DNA from: Chromatiales bacterium (ex Bugula neritina AB1)
GTDB lineage: Bacteria > Pseudomonadota > Gammaproteobacteria > Granulosicoccales > Granulosicoccaceae
Direction of reading: 5' to 3'
Length of the DNA: 64,000 bases
Assembly (NCBI GenBank): GCA_001730015.1
Contig: MDLA01000147.1
Span: 1-64,000, forward strand
The number at the start of each line of letters is the position of its first letter. Within the stretch, counting starts at the first letter, position 1. The notes beneath the pieces were generated by a model, which saw only the letters and a list, made by a program, of their open reading frames with translations, made no database searches and had not been told where the DNA came from. The position numbers and the translations under genes are program-made. Below, in pieces: positions 1 to 8,222 of the stretch.

Positions 1-22
1 GATTCTGATTAAAGGTCTAAAA

Positions 23-137
23 GTGATCACCTTCAGACCAGAATCGGTGATCACCTTCGATCAGAACGGGTGATCACCTTCGATCAGAACGGGTGATCAC
101 CTTGAATCAGAATGGGTGATCAACTTGGTCCAGAATA
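23..137. repeat. Array of five 23-24 bp palindrome-containing repeats (IS21-end-like)
   Basis: Five head-to-tail units start at about 23, 47, 70, 93 and 116. Each begins GTGATCACCTT and ends CAGAA plus a few bases; units 2 and 3 are identical and the outer units are diverged. Each unit carries the palindrome TGATCA inside GGTGATCACC. From general knowledge, multiple GGTGATCACC-type repeats of this length mark the ends of IS21-family elements and serve as transposase binding sites. That assignment is inferred, because no istA/istB gene lies in the window; the element would have to extend to the left. Confidence 0.6.
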
Positions 138-221
138 ATCAGTGGTCAAGCCCCTTCGTTTGTTTCTATTGATCCTGATGCTGGTAGTCGGATAGATCAC
201 TACACAGCGAGGGAGACGTAC

Positions 222-443
222 TTGCCGCCCGAAGATCACTTTGGCTATGGTCAACTGGCACGGAGTATTCTAGGCGAGCAATTTAACCTGCAGGTGATGA
301 ATAGTCGGGCTGGCTACTATATCGGCACACAGAACAACCAGGGCGAGCCTGTGAGCCGTGAAAGCGTTGAGTATTGGAGTTTGGGCGAAGATGCGCAGAA
401 AGCCCTACAAGCTGGTGACTGGACGCAGAAGAGAGAACCGTGA
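222..443 (+). CDS. Small hypothetical protein, possibly truncated at its 5' end
   Basis: Encodes 73 residues from a TTG start. The frame stays open upstream to about position 120, into the last 23-bp repeat, so the gene may be the 3' end of a longer one cut off by the mobile-element end. The C-terminal pattern (GTQ..GEPVSRESVEYW followed by A..AL..GDWTQ) resembles a small conserved hypothetical protein seen in proteobacterial accessory regions. No signal peptide, membrane segment or catalytic motif is visible, and function is unknown. Confidence 0.45.
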   Translation: MPPEDHFGYGQLARSILGEQFNLQVMNSRAGYYIGTQNNQGEPVSRESVEYWSLGEDAQKALQAGDWTQKREP

Positions 444-665
444 TACTGCCCTCATTGCCTTTTGTGGGCTTCGGGCAGGCGGCGAGTGATAACGGTAATT
501 GTGGAAATCACCCCTATAGTAGACTATGACTCGAGCCGAGATCGGCGCTTACACGTATCAATGGGTTTTGAATGCCATGCCAAATATAACGTGTCAAGAC
601 TTCCAGTAAGGCCAGTCTCACCATAAAGCGTTTACTTTTCTGTCTGACATTGCTAGTCATAGTGA

Positions 666-1088
666 ATGCAAGATTTAGGTTGTACTGAAAAAGAAGCAAA
701 GCGTTGTACTGATGAATTTAGGCCTGTAATACAAGACCTTTTGAATTCACATGAACTGCCTGTAGTTATTTCAGCACTATCAAAAGCATTTTTTTACTGT
801 TTGCGTGAGGTAGGGGCGACAGATGAACAATGTGACCATTGGCAAAATGCGGTCGGACAGTTTGAAATGGCTTTTAGTCGTTCAGATATCAATAAAGCAT
901 ATACACCGCTTGCTAATTCAATCGGTAAATTAGTTGCTATGGAGCAAGTGAACCCATTGGCGGCGGCTTATTCGCTCATTGGTGCTATTGGCTCAATATT
1001 TGACCAGCTTGATAAGGTATCGAAGAAGCAGAAAAAAGAGCTTTTATCCTCGTTTCTTTCATATCTCAATCAAGCACGCGCCCAGTAA
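666..1088 (+). CDS. Hypothetical helical protein, 140 aa
   Basis: ATG start immediately after an in-frame stop, so the 5' end is fixed, although no clear Shine-Dalgarno is present. The product looks soluble and mostly alpha-helical, with three cysteines in its first half and a lysine-rich stretch near the end. It converges on the AlkB-like gene, with 34 bases between stops. The base composition is AT-rich compared with the restriction operon further right, which suggests acquired DNA. Not recognised; no motif supports a function. Confidence 0.55.
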   Translation: MQDLGCTEKEAKRCTDEFRPVIQDLLNSHELPVVISALSKAFFYCLREVGATDEQCDHWQNAVGQFEMAFSRSDINKAYTPLANSIGKLVAMEQVNPLAAAYSLIGAIGSIFDQLDKVSKKQKKELLSSFLSYLNQARAQ

Positions 1089-1122
1089 ACACTTTGCTTA
1101 GTAAATTGTTAACTTCTAGTTG

Positions 1123-2145
1123 CTATCCCATCGCCTTATCACAAAGGGGATTCATGATTTTTCTCCAGATAGGAGGTATAAACGCATAAGTTGCCATTAC
1201 AGAGTATCCAAACGGTAGCTCAGGAGAGCTATCATCTGTCTGCAACATGTAATATTCTTTATCTGCAACTGAATGATGGTCAGCGTGTCTTTGAAGCATA
1301 AAAACTAAGTAATTAGAGAATCTATGATAAGAATTCCAAGAGTGATGCGCTCCCATACGGGAGTATCCGCTCTCAGACCTATCTCTCATTAATCCGTAGT
1401 GCTCTATGTAACTGACGTTCTCCAACAAGACAATAGCAATGATAGCTTGCGTAAAGAATAGAATAAGGGATACTGTTCCAAACAGATAAACTAGTGTAGC
1501 GGCAAAGAGTATCTGAAATACCAAACCCCTGATAACACGGTTGCTAAGGAAATTACTATTTTCTGATTTTAGAAGGCGCCTTTTTTCGTAGCTCCATGAA
1601 AATCGGAAACACCCTGGTATTGTTCGGAACAGAAAACTATAGAAACTTTCGTTGTACCAAGCTGTAGAATTATCTTTGTGTGTACATGAATATCTGTGGT
1701 GGCCGTATAAGTGACTTACCTCAAAATGACTGTAGCACACAAGAACAAGACCTAACTGACCGAAATATTTACTATTTGAATTACGCTTATGTATAAGCTC
1801 ATGGCTTGCAGTAATAGCAATTGAACCAACAGCGCCGATCGATATGATTGAAAAGAATTTCTCCATTAACGTCATAGATTCAAAATAATAAGCGTAAATC
1901 AGGAGAAAAACTAAGTAGAAAAAAATGAAACCGATTGGCGAAAAGGAAAGTGCAAGAGACACGTGTTTTGCCTCACTAGAGGCGTTATAGTTAGTGTGAT
2001 CTTTTCCAAAAATAAGATCCAAAAGAGGAACAAATACGAATATGAAACCAGCCGCTGGAAATGTGTATAGATTACCTAGATAAAGGCCAATACCTAGAAG
2101 TGGGAAAAGTAAATAGCTGAAGTATGAGGCAAATAGCATTTTCAA
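1123..2145 (-). CDS. AlkB-type integral-membrane di-iron monooxygenase/hydroxylase
   Basis: A 340-residue membrane protein with several hydrophobic segments and the histidine boxes of the membrane di-iron hydroxylase/desaturase superfamily: HELIHK at 115-120, HLYGHH at 145-150 and LQRHADHH at about 284-291. The segments SYIEHYGL (about 245-252) and HHSWNS (267-272) match the AlkB alkane 1-monooxygenase signature better than ordinary acyl desaturases. The family oxidises terminal carbons of alkanes or other lipid-like substrates, using rubredoxin-type electron donors. It is somewhat shorter than classical AlkB (about 400 residues), and no rubredoxin gene is adjacent. Its start lies one base past the stop of the upstream gene, so the two form an operon. 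The substrate is unknown. Confidence 0.8.
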   Translation of the reverse strand: MKMLFASYFSYLLFPLLGIGLYLGNLYTFPAAGFIFVFVPLLDLIFGKDHTNYNASSEAKHVSLALSFSPIGFIFFYLVFLLIYAYYFESMTLMEKFFSIISIGAVGSIAITASHELIHKRNSNSKYFGQLGLVLVCYSHFEVSHLYGHHRYSCTHKDNSTAWYNESFYSFLFRTIPGCFRFSWSYEKRRLLKSENSNFLSNRVIRGLVFQILFAATLVYLFGTVSLILFFTQAIIAIVLLENVSYIEHYGLMRDRSESGYSRMGAHHSWNSYHRFSNYLVFMLQRHADHHSVADKEYYMLQTDDSSPELPFGYSVMATYAFIPPIWRKIMNPLCDKAMG

Positions 2146-2146
2146 A

Positions 2147-3097
2147 TCACCCTTGAGAGCCTAATAGTTTCAATACAGGAAGAGTGTCTTCATTAGAGTC
2201 ATGTATGGCACAACAGGGAACTGAGTCAATGTAGCCGTGAGGTAGTGAAGGTATGACAACACCTTTTACCCCAGAAAGGTGGTAAATTTTCACACCTTTA
2301 GAATCCAACAGGCTTATAGTGCTCTTTGACGGTTCTGGGAATGTTTCATTGAGAATAACAAGTCCATCCCACATTTCGTCGATATAGATTCTTATTGCGC
2401 CACGCCGAGAGACATCGACTAAAATAGCGGGTTTTCCGTATATTTCATTCGGTAGAGATACGTTACCGCCCTGAGGATCAACCACATAAATATCTGTTCT
2501 CGAATCTCTCCAGTGGTATTTTAGTGGAGTCCCTATTTTCCCATTTCCTCCTAAAAGAATAATCGGAATATCTTTGTCGGGATACTCTGCAAATTCTATT
2601 GAAATTACAATTTCTATTGATTTATTTATGACTGGTAGAGGTTTTGAGAAATGATGAGAGACATCATTCTTATACCCATTTGCATGAAGATAGCTTGGTA
2701 TCACACCCGCATAGCTGGTTAATCTTACACCCATTAGTGAGTTGATGTTTTCCAGTCGATCCAGTAAACGAAGAAAAGGTTCTTTATTTTTTGGGTTGAG
2801 AAAGTCTTCCTCCGTCATTGGCGTGGCAAACACTATACCCCAATGTTCACCTTGCCGAAAAACTCCAATTGGGGTTGGTCTCCAGCGAAGCCAGCCTCGC
2901 ATGAATTTAAAACTGTAATGCTGAGCGTATTTCGCATTACCAGCATAACATATGAATGTTGATTTTATTTTTCCAAATGGGCGATTAAGTAACCCAAGAA
3001 ACAAATATGGCAGGTACAAGCTAGACATGAGTGCAAAAATGGCAACAGCCGCTCTTAACAGAAATGAGCGCGAATTGGAGTAAAAACTCTGTAGCAT
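2147..3097 (-). CDS. Unrecognised membrane-anchored protein co-transcribed with the AlkB-like gene
   Basis: A 316-residue protein with a hydrophobic N-terminal segment (about residues 12-35), then a soluble region. Residues around 183-190 (ILLGGNGKIG) resemble the glycine-rich nucleotide-binding turn of a Rossmann fold, so an NAD(P)-dependent dehydrogenase or reductase is possible but unproven. The stop lies one base before the AlkB-like start, implying translational coupling and a shared pathway. A reductase acting on the same lipid substrate would fit; this is inference only. The gene is AT-rich like its partner. Confidence 0.6.
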   Translation of the reverse strand: MLQSFYSNSRSFLLRAAVAIFALMSSLYLPYLFLGLLNRPFGKIKSTFICYAGNAKYAQHYSFKFMRGWLRWRPTPIGVFRQGEHWGIVFATPMTEEDFLNPKNKEPFLRLLDRLENINSLMGVRLTSYAGVIPSYLHANGYKNDVSHHFSKPLPVINKSIEIVISIEFAEYPDKDIPIILLGGNGKIGTPLKYHWRDSRTDIYVVDPQGGNVSLPNEIYGKPAILVDVSRRGAIRIYIDEMWDGLVILNETFPEPSKSTISLLDSKGVKIYHLSGVKGVVIPSLPHGYIDSVPCCAIHDSNEDTLPVLKLLGSQG

Positions 3098-3266
3098 TAA
3101 TGATAGGCCGACACTTATTGGGGATGTTGGGAAATATATCTTTGAACTACTGCAGAAGGACCTCGATACAGAATAAAAGCGAATAAAATTATTGCTTCCT
3201 CCAATGCCATGTCATCACTGCCACTCATACCGTTCACATCCGTAGATAAATCCTGTGATGATGCTA

Positions 3267-3725
3267 TCAATCGCAAGCTAACGTTTCGCGATATTCCTTA
3301 AGACTCGGGTAGTCAGTTTCAAACATACTAGGCCAATTAGCCTCTACATATTCGTAAAAATAGTCCAAATTTACCTTTGTATATAGACAATGTTGTGAAC
3401 GTTTATTTTTATCAATTGATAGCAATCCAGCAGCGGCGATATTTGCATTGTAAGTACCCAACTGACGCAACCTCATTACATACGGTTTTTCCTCAGTATT
3501 GTTAGGCGATTGCCTTAAAGCCTCTGCTTCATATAGCATTCTCACGGCTTCTCTCAATGACTCCATTATTTGTACAGACACCTCCGCAATTTCCTGCTTC
3601 TCAATCTGAGATTTAGAAATCTGATTTGCTTGGTATGTGGCAAGTAAAGCAGCGACTGTCGCGAGTAAAGCAAGAACGCTAATAAATATCTGTATTGTTT
3701 CGCTTTTACTAGATGATGATGACAT
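3267..3725 (-). CDS. Membrane-anchored hypothetical protein
   Basis: From the chosen ATG the product is 152 residues: a serine/lysine-rich start, one transmembrane helix (about residues 12-32), then a soluble helical domain ending in a cysteine. The reading frame extends 36 codons further to a GTG at 3833, and a second ATG lies at 3740. None of the three has a good Shine-Dalgarno, so the start is uncertain. The layout (an N-terminal anchor followed by a short cytoplasmic or periplasmic helical domain) is common among accessory-region proteins. No family was recognised. It is divergent from the tyrosine recombinase. Confidence 0.5.
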   Translation of the reverse strand: MSSSSSKSETIQIFISVLALLATVAALLATYQANQISKSQIEKQEIAEVSVQIMESLREAVRMLYEAEALRQSPNNTEEKPYVMRLRQLGTYNANIAAAGLLSIDKNKRSQHCLYTKVNLDYFYEYVEANWPSMFETDYPSLKEYRETLACD

Positions 3726-3868
3726 ATTGACTGGTTTCATCCTCTGGAGTGGTAAACAGTTTGATAGGAAAGTGTTTACTTTCGCGGTCAAATCCGACCG
3801 CCCGAAATCAGAGAATCTCGCAAAAACAAGCACTTGTCAATTGCCCGATTGGGTGTCAAAGTTAACAG

Positions 3869-4450
3869 ATGACTAGCGAACTGTTAACTTCGAGCGGAAA
3901 ACGCAAATATTTGACCCAGGACGAGCAAGCTCGATTCCTCGATGCCGCCAGCGAACTTGACAGCGCTGATGTGCGGACGTTCTGTATGACCCTGGCCTAC
4001 ACGGGGTGTCGGATTTCCGAGGCTCTGGCGCTCACCGTGGAGCAAATCGACCTATCTGCTAAGGCGGTGCGGTTTCAGACCCTCAAACAGCGCGGCGAGC
4101 CTGTCTATCGTTCTGTTCCCGTTCCTGATGAGTACCTGGATGCGATGAAGATGGTTCACGCCATCCAGAAGCGCCGCCGTCAGAAGCATGGCAAAACCGC
4201 CCTGCTTTGGCCTATCAGCCGCACAGCGGCATGGAAGAATGTCAAGACGGTGATGACCATTGCTGGTATCGAAGGCGATCACGCCACGCCCAAAGGCTTA
4301 CGGCATGGCTTTGGTGTTCGCATGGCACAGAAGACCCGCAACCCTCGCCTGGTGCAAAAGCTTCTCGGACACAAGTACCTGGAGACGACCGCAATCTACA
4401 TGGATTTAGTCGGAGAGGAAGAACGCGCCGAAGTGATCGGAGCTTGGTGA
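3869..4450 (+). CDS. Short tyrosine recombinase (catalytic domain only)
   Basis: A 193-residue protein that is essentially the catalytic domain of a tyrosine recombinase. Visible catalytic positions are R48 (TGCRISEAL), K73 (TLKQRG), R145 (KGLRHGFG), H168 (LLGHKY) and Y177 (TAIYMD). The usual histidine of the HxxR box is lysine 142, a variant also seen in related enzymes. The N-terminal SAM-like core-binding domain of phage integrases is missing, so it is closer in size to FimB/FimE-type recombinases. It likely cuts and rejoins DNA at a site in this island. A long inverted repeat lies about 190 bases downstream (4640-4708). Confidence 0.85.
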   Translation: MTSELLTSSGKRKYLTQDEQARFLDAASELDSADVRTFCMTLAYTGCRISEALALTVEQIDLSAKAVRFQTLKQRGEPVYRSVPVPDEYLDAMKMVHAIQKRRRQKHGKTALLWPISRTAAWKNVKTVMTIAGIEGDHATPKGLRHGFGVRMAQKTRNPRLVQKLLGHKYLETTAIYMDLVGEEERAEVIGAW

Positions 4451-4452
4451 CG

Positions 4453-4542
4453 ATGGGCGAAGAAAAGATGTTGATTGCGTTTTGTTGGTACGAACCAGCT
4501 GAATGGCAAACCCTCAAGAAGATAGCGGATGATAAAGTGTGA
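4453..4542 (+). pseudogene. Possible 5' remnant of a small accessory gene
   Basis: A 29-codon frame starting three bases past the recombinase stop. Its translation (core MLIAFCWYEPAEW) resembles the start of a longer conserved hypothetical protein common in accessory regions, but it ends at a TGA before the expected body. It could be a truncated gene start left by a rearrangement, or a genuine tiny peptide. The resemblance is from memory and unverified. Confidence 0.3.
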
Positions 4543-4639
4543 GTGACCACGATAAATGAGGTTGAGGTTTTCACTTTAAATGACGTGCACTAAGGAATGT
4601 AGGACTCTGCCTTCAATCCCCATAGATATTATTGTAACG

Positions 4640-4708
4640 ATGGCCATGAAGGCGTCAAGGAGCTTCCCTCGCAGGCTTGGAACTCCTCCTTGACCCCTGC
4701 ATGGTCAT
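4640..4708. repeat. Long imperfect inverted repeat downstream of the recombinase
   Basis: Left arm 4640-4667 and right arm 4679-4708 pair over nearly their full length (three mismatches in the first 23 positions, then a 2-base bulge), with an 11-base loop. The core GTCAAGGAG / CTCCTTGAC is perfect. There is no T-run after it, so it is not a classical intrinsic terminator. It could be a recombination or attachment site for the adjacent recombinase, or a palindromic repetitive element. The remaining bases from 4709 to 4950 are AT-rich and hold nothing recognisable. Confidence 0.6.
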
Positions 4709-4995
4709 CTAGTTTTTGGTTCTCTATGACAATTAAAGACACAATTTTGATTTCAATGGCGCTCGACCAAATTAGCACCTGAATTTCAAGCGACAACTAT
4801 TTGAGGGATTTGAAATATTCCTTAAAAATCAACGTCATTTTTTTCACATTAATCAAAGGATAAACAGCACTGCCGCCTTAATAAAATTCAAAATAGATCT
4901 TTATCAACGACTTAGATCAAACACCCTCTATTAATTTGATCAGAAACAACGTAAGCGCCAGCAAAAGCGCGTATCTTGACTTACTGGAAGTGTCC

Positions 4996-6654
4996 CTATT
5001 TCATATTCCACGGCAACAGCGCTTCGTACGCTTCTACCGTGTCCGCAGCGGCGATATTTTCTATCAGGTACTTCAGATATTCATACGGCTCGATGCCGTT
5101 GGCTTTCGCCGTCTCGATCAGGCTGTAGTAGATCGCACTGGCTTTAGCGCCAGCGGGCGTATCAGCAAATAGCCAGGCTCTGCGTCCTACTGCGAATGGC
5201 CGGATCGCATTCTCTGCCAATATATTCGACATTCTCAATGAGCCGTGTTCGCAATATCGAATCAGCTTCGGCCATTGATTCAGTGTGTAGCTGATCGCCT
5301 TGTAGGTCTTGCTGTCCTTGTCGATTTTCGGTTCGTTGGCCACCAACCAGTCGTGGAGCTTTGTAAGCTTAGGCATGCTGTGCGTTTGGCGATAGTCCCT
5401 GCGCTGTTCATCAGACATGTCCTTGATTTTGCGTTCAATGGCGTACAACGCATCGATCATAGACAGGGCTACCTGTGCCTTGCTGGGTGGTGTGTTTTTC
5501 TTCGCTTTCTTTTTGCCTTTGGATTTTGGTGCTGCCCAAACCACTTCCACAAATTTGCGTCTGGCATGGTCCCAACACCCCAGGTGAATGATGCCTTTTG
5601 CTTCACAGATCGCGTCATAGGCCGCATAGCCATCGCTCTGGAAATAGATGCCCTCGAACTCGCGCAGCAACCGTTCGGCTACCGACTTGGCCCGGGATTT
5701 ATCATAGTGGAATAACACCGACATCTCACCGGGCGGACCGCCTCGCATGATCCACATCTGTTTATGGCTGCTCGGTGACATTCCCGGCTCTTTAAGCACC
5801 TTCATCCGGGTTTCATCACCCTGCATATAATCCGATGATAACTGATGCTCTTCGAGCAAATTCACCACCGGCTGAAACTCTGTGGATAGACGGATCAACC
5901 AGTTGGCCAGTGTGGTACGGGTGATATCACCACCGTAGCGCTTGAGAATGCCTTCAAGGCGATACAGCGGCAGACCATCGGCGTATTTGCTGATGATGAC
6001 ATAAACCAGTAACGAGATACTGGCGATGGCTTTACCCAGCGGATGGGCGGGTTTTGCCGCGGTGACTATTGTGCGCTTGCCCTGTTCATCTGCAAATACC
6101 GCTTTTTCCTGCATGTGCTCAATGACCCGCACCTGTGCTGGAATAATGTCGAGCTCTTCTTTGGTTTTCTCAAAGAAGGTGTCTATCGCCCCTTCTTTTT
6201 CTTCATCACTCAATCGGTGATGTATCTGGATTCTTGGTAGAGACGGCGACAGGCCTTTTTTGCCACCTCGCTTCTTCTTAGCTTCAGTCGAAGACTCATC
6301 TTCTGCGGCACTGTCATCTTCATCGCCCTGTCCATCTGCCAGCAACTCTGCTTCGTTAAAGAGCTCTTGCTGATAGATATTCTTTTCGCTACTGCTGCCG
6401 TAGCGATTGTGTTTCATCAGCCGCAGATATTCTTCGAGCTGTTCTATGCGCTTTTTCTGGGCGGCGATAACGTCGCTTTTCTGATCGACAACATCATTAG
6501 TCTTTTCTTTTTCCCGCGTTAATGTCTCGCACTGATCCTGCAGTGTGTTGATCTTTGTATTCTGCTCATGGAGCATTTGCAGGAGTGCATCACGGGTTGG
6601 CAATTCGGCACCGATTGCTCGCAGTAATTCCACATTGTGCGCCGATTTACTCAT
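4996..6654 (-). CDS. tnpC: IS66 transposase TnpC
   Basis: A 552-residue DDE transposase. The N-terminal half has a long coiled coil (about 35-80), then an acidic/lysine-rich linker (about 105-135). The catalytic triad appears as D280 (QGDETRMK), D341 (FQSDGYAAYD) and E481 (LAENAIRPF), the last being the IS66 hallmark. The region about 140-200, where many IS66 transposases carry a cysteine-rich zinc finger, has no cysteine pairs here. It follows tnpB by 21 bases and works with TnpA and TnpB in transposition. Confidence 0.95.
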   Translation of the reverse strand: MSKSAHNVELLRAIGAELPTRDALLQMLHEQNTKINTLQDQCETLTREKEKTNDVVDQKSDVIAAQKKRIEQLEEYLRLMKHNRYGSSSEKNIYQQELFNEAELLADGQGDEDDSAAEDESSTEAKKKRGGKKGLSPSLPRIQIHHRLSDEEKEGAIDTFFEKTKEELDIIPAQVRVIEHMQEKAVFADEQGKRTIVTAAKPAHPLGKAIASISLLVYVIISKYADGLPLYRLEGILKRYGGDITRTTLANWLIRLSTEFQPVVNLLEEHQLSSDYMQGDETRMKVLKEPGMSPSSHKQMWIMRGGPPGEMSVLFHYDKSRAKSVAERLLREFEGIYFQSDGYAAYDAICEAKGIIHLGCWDHARRKFVEVVWAAPKSKGKKKAKKNTPPSKAQVALSMIDALYAIERKIKDMSDEQRRDYRQTHSMPKLTKLHDWLVANEPKIDKDSKTYKAISYTLNQWPKLIRYCEHGSLRMSNILAENAIRPFAVGRRAWLFADTPAGAKASAIYYSLIETAKANGIEPYEYLKYLIENIAAADTVEAYEALLPWNMK

Positions 6655-6675
6655 GACTTAATAGTACCGTAACAG

Positions 6676-7047
6676 CTACCCGACTGCCTCATAAGATAGC
6701 CTCCGGTGGGGTGTCATCAACGACAGGTTATAGCCATCCAATAACCAGTTGAGCTGTTCGCCGGTGATCATCATCAGCGCCTCATCCGGTTTCGGCCAAT
6801 GGAAGCGTTCTTCACTCAGCGCTTTGTAGTACAGCACCCAACCGGTATGTTCCCAGAACAGGCATTTGATACGAGAGCGGTTTCGATTGCGGAATACATA
6901 CAATGCACCGCTGAACGGATCGTGTTCAAGTTCCTGCTCCACGATCAGGCTCAGGCCTCGATAGCTCTTTCTGAAATCCACAGCATCTCGGTATAAATAC
7001 GCTTGGGTCAGCTGTGGGTCTGGGCGCAACGCGTAGCGTGTGTTCAC
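6676..7047 (-). CDS. tnpB: IS66 accessory protein TnpB (Orf2)
   Basis: A 123-residue protein with the IS66 Orf2 pattern: AVDFRKSYRGL, FSGALYVFRNRNR and the segment CLFWEHTGWVLYYK. Orf2 is required for efficient transposition, though its biochemical role is poorly defined. Its ATG overlaps the tnpA stop (ATGA), showing translational coupling. It is full-length and intact. Confidence 0.93.
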   Translation of the reverse strand: MNTRYALRPDPQLTQAYLYRDAVDFRKSYRGLSLIVEQELEHDPFSGALYVFRNRNRSRIKCLFWEHTGWVLYYKALSEERFHWPKPDEALMMITGEQLNWLLDGYNLSLMTPHRRLSYEAVG

Positions 7048-7376
7048 AACGATTGTAGCAGCGCTGGCAAATAGGCGATCGTTTGCGGGGTCAGGTTGTT
7101 GACCGTCATTCCATTGGGCAGCTCAATGGACAGCGCGGCAGAATGACCCGCTGCGACGTTTGATACCGCCAACTGTGTAAAGCCGCCGGTAATGGTGGCG
7201 GTAGTCGCATTGGATTCGCTGCATTTTGCACACCAGTAGATCATCTGGTGATACACGAGATCATGCTGCTGACAATAGTGGCGTTTGGAAACACCACTGT
7301 CGCGCCAGCCATTGACATGCTGATGCCAGAACTGCTCACGGGTGATGTTCCGGGTGGAATTATCTGGGGTATTCAT
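7044..7376 (-). CDS. tnpA: IS66 accessory protein TnpA (Orf1)
   Basis: A 110-residue first gene of the element. It starts with a helix-turn-helix-like region (FWHQHVNGWRDSGVSKRHY, about residues 16-34) typical of IS66 TnpA, and ends in the small C-terminal domain seen in this family (P..TIAYLPALLQSL). It lies 87 bases inside the right terminal repeat, so its promoter must lie in or near that end. Confidence 0.9.
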   Translation of the reverse strand: MNTPDNSTRNITREQFWHQHVNGWRDSGVSKRHYCQQHDLVYHQMIYWCAKCSESNATTATITGGFTQLAVSNVAAGHSAALSIELPNGMTVNNLTPQTIAYLPALLQSL

Positions 7377-7463
7377 CGGTAATGTAGCTCCAGGTTGAAC
7401 GGAGCTATATGGTCACCGGCGACCAGTCATCAAATCTATAACGCTATATTTGTTGGCGCTTAC

Positions 7464-7778
7464 GAAACAACCTTTAGGTCCCTCAATTATTTGCTCGTTC
7501 TCATCCGGCTGGGAGTTCAGTCTGGCCTTTATTAGAATACGGCTCCAATAGGTCTGCAAGTGGTTGGTCTATCGTCTTAGCCGCGTTTGCCCCAACATTC
7601 AATATGCTAGTGTCGGTCTGCTTGATTGGTGTTGTCGTGGATAGGCTAACCGAGTTGTGATTCCTAGTGACTCCATCGAGGTCAGCCTAGTTGTCCAAAT
7701 AAGCAAGTGACCCGGTATAGCTTAAGCCGTATGCCGTGGCGGGTGGGTCGGAATCTGGGAATGTTGGTCCATCTTCGA
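7464..7778. other. Non-coding or decayed stretch right of the IS66 element
   Basis: About 315 bases with no open frame of useful length and no repeat, terminator or RNA signature that I can recognise. It starts with the IS66 target duplication. It lies downstream of the minus-strand gene ending at 7779 and could contain the decayed remainder of that gene. Confidence 0.4.
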
Positions 7779-8012
7779 TTAATCGATATCGTCGATCCGC
7801 TTCATCAGGTGCTCAATATCCACAACATTGGCTGGGTCGGGATCGACAAATTCCAGCGATAGAACGAGTTTGCGTTCTATAGCCAGGTGCAACAGATTCT
7901 CGCTTGAAATCACACGGTCGTCATTGCTCAACCATTCCGCAGCGCGTTCAAGAGTCGTGTACTTTGTGAGCGGTGGTTCTTTGTTAGTGGCATGAGACTG
8001 ACTATTGCCCAT
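7779..8012 (-). CDS. Short hypothetical protein, possibly the front end of a longer family
   Basis: Encodes 77 residues. Residues about 18-57 (TLERAAEWLS ... LLHLAIERKLVLSLEFV) resemble the opening domain of longer (around 300-residue) accessory proteins that start with a similar helix-turn-helix-like module. Here the frame ends early, so it may be a truncated copy or a genuine short DNA-binding-like protein. It is divergent from hsdM, so the 8013-8222 gap would hold promoters for both. Confidence 0.45.
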   Translation of the reverse strand: MGNSQSHATNKEPPLTKYTTLERAAEWLSNDDRVISSENLLHLAIERKLVLSLEFVDPDPANVVDIEHLMKRIDDID

Positions 8013-8222
8013 TTTCTGGCCTGGTTGCGAGTCGAGGGCGCACGCTCCGCGCGCTAGACGACTTCGGAACCCTTGGGATCATACTGGCGTACAATCGTCA
8101 TGACAAACAAAGGCTGCTGAAGGCCTATGTCTCGATAATCCGGTAGAATCCGCCTGCGCTGGACAATGTCTGGCCTGAATTCGTCCCCTTTGCCTGTAGT
8201 AGCGTTAGTCTGAATCACCAAA

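Larger units (their letters stand above)
4951..7463 (-). mobile_element. Complete IS66-family insertion sequence, 2513 bp
   Basis: The left end begins GTAAGCGCCAGCAAA at 4951 and the right end, read inward from 7463, begins GTAAGCGCCAACAAA, the terminal sequence typical of IS66. Both ends are flanked by the same 8 bases, GAAACAAC (4943-4950 and 7464-7471), the expected IS66 target duplication. Inside are the three standard genes tnpA, tnpB and tnpC, all on the - strand. Exact duplications and intact frames point to a recent, potentially active insertion. Confidence 0.95.

Noticed and set aside
23..137. Repeat array as a CRISPR
   Set aside because: The units run head to tail with no unique spacers and each contains a palindrome; this fits transposon-end repeats rather than CRISPR.
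514..699. A 61-codon minus-strand frame near the left edge
   Set aside because: Overlaps the start of a better supported gene on the + strand and shows no motif.
5245..5715. Long + strand open frame inside the IS66 transposase
   Set aside because: It is antisense to tnpC and has no recognisable domain.
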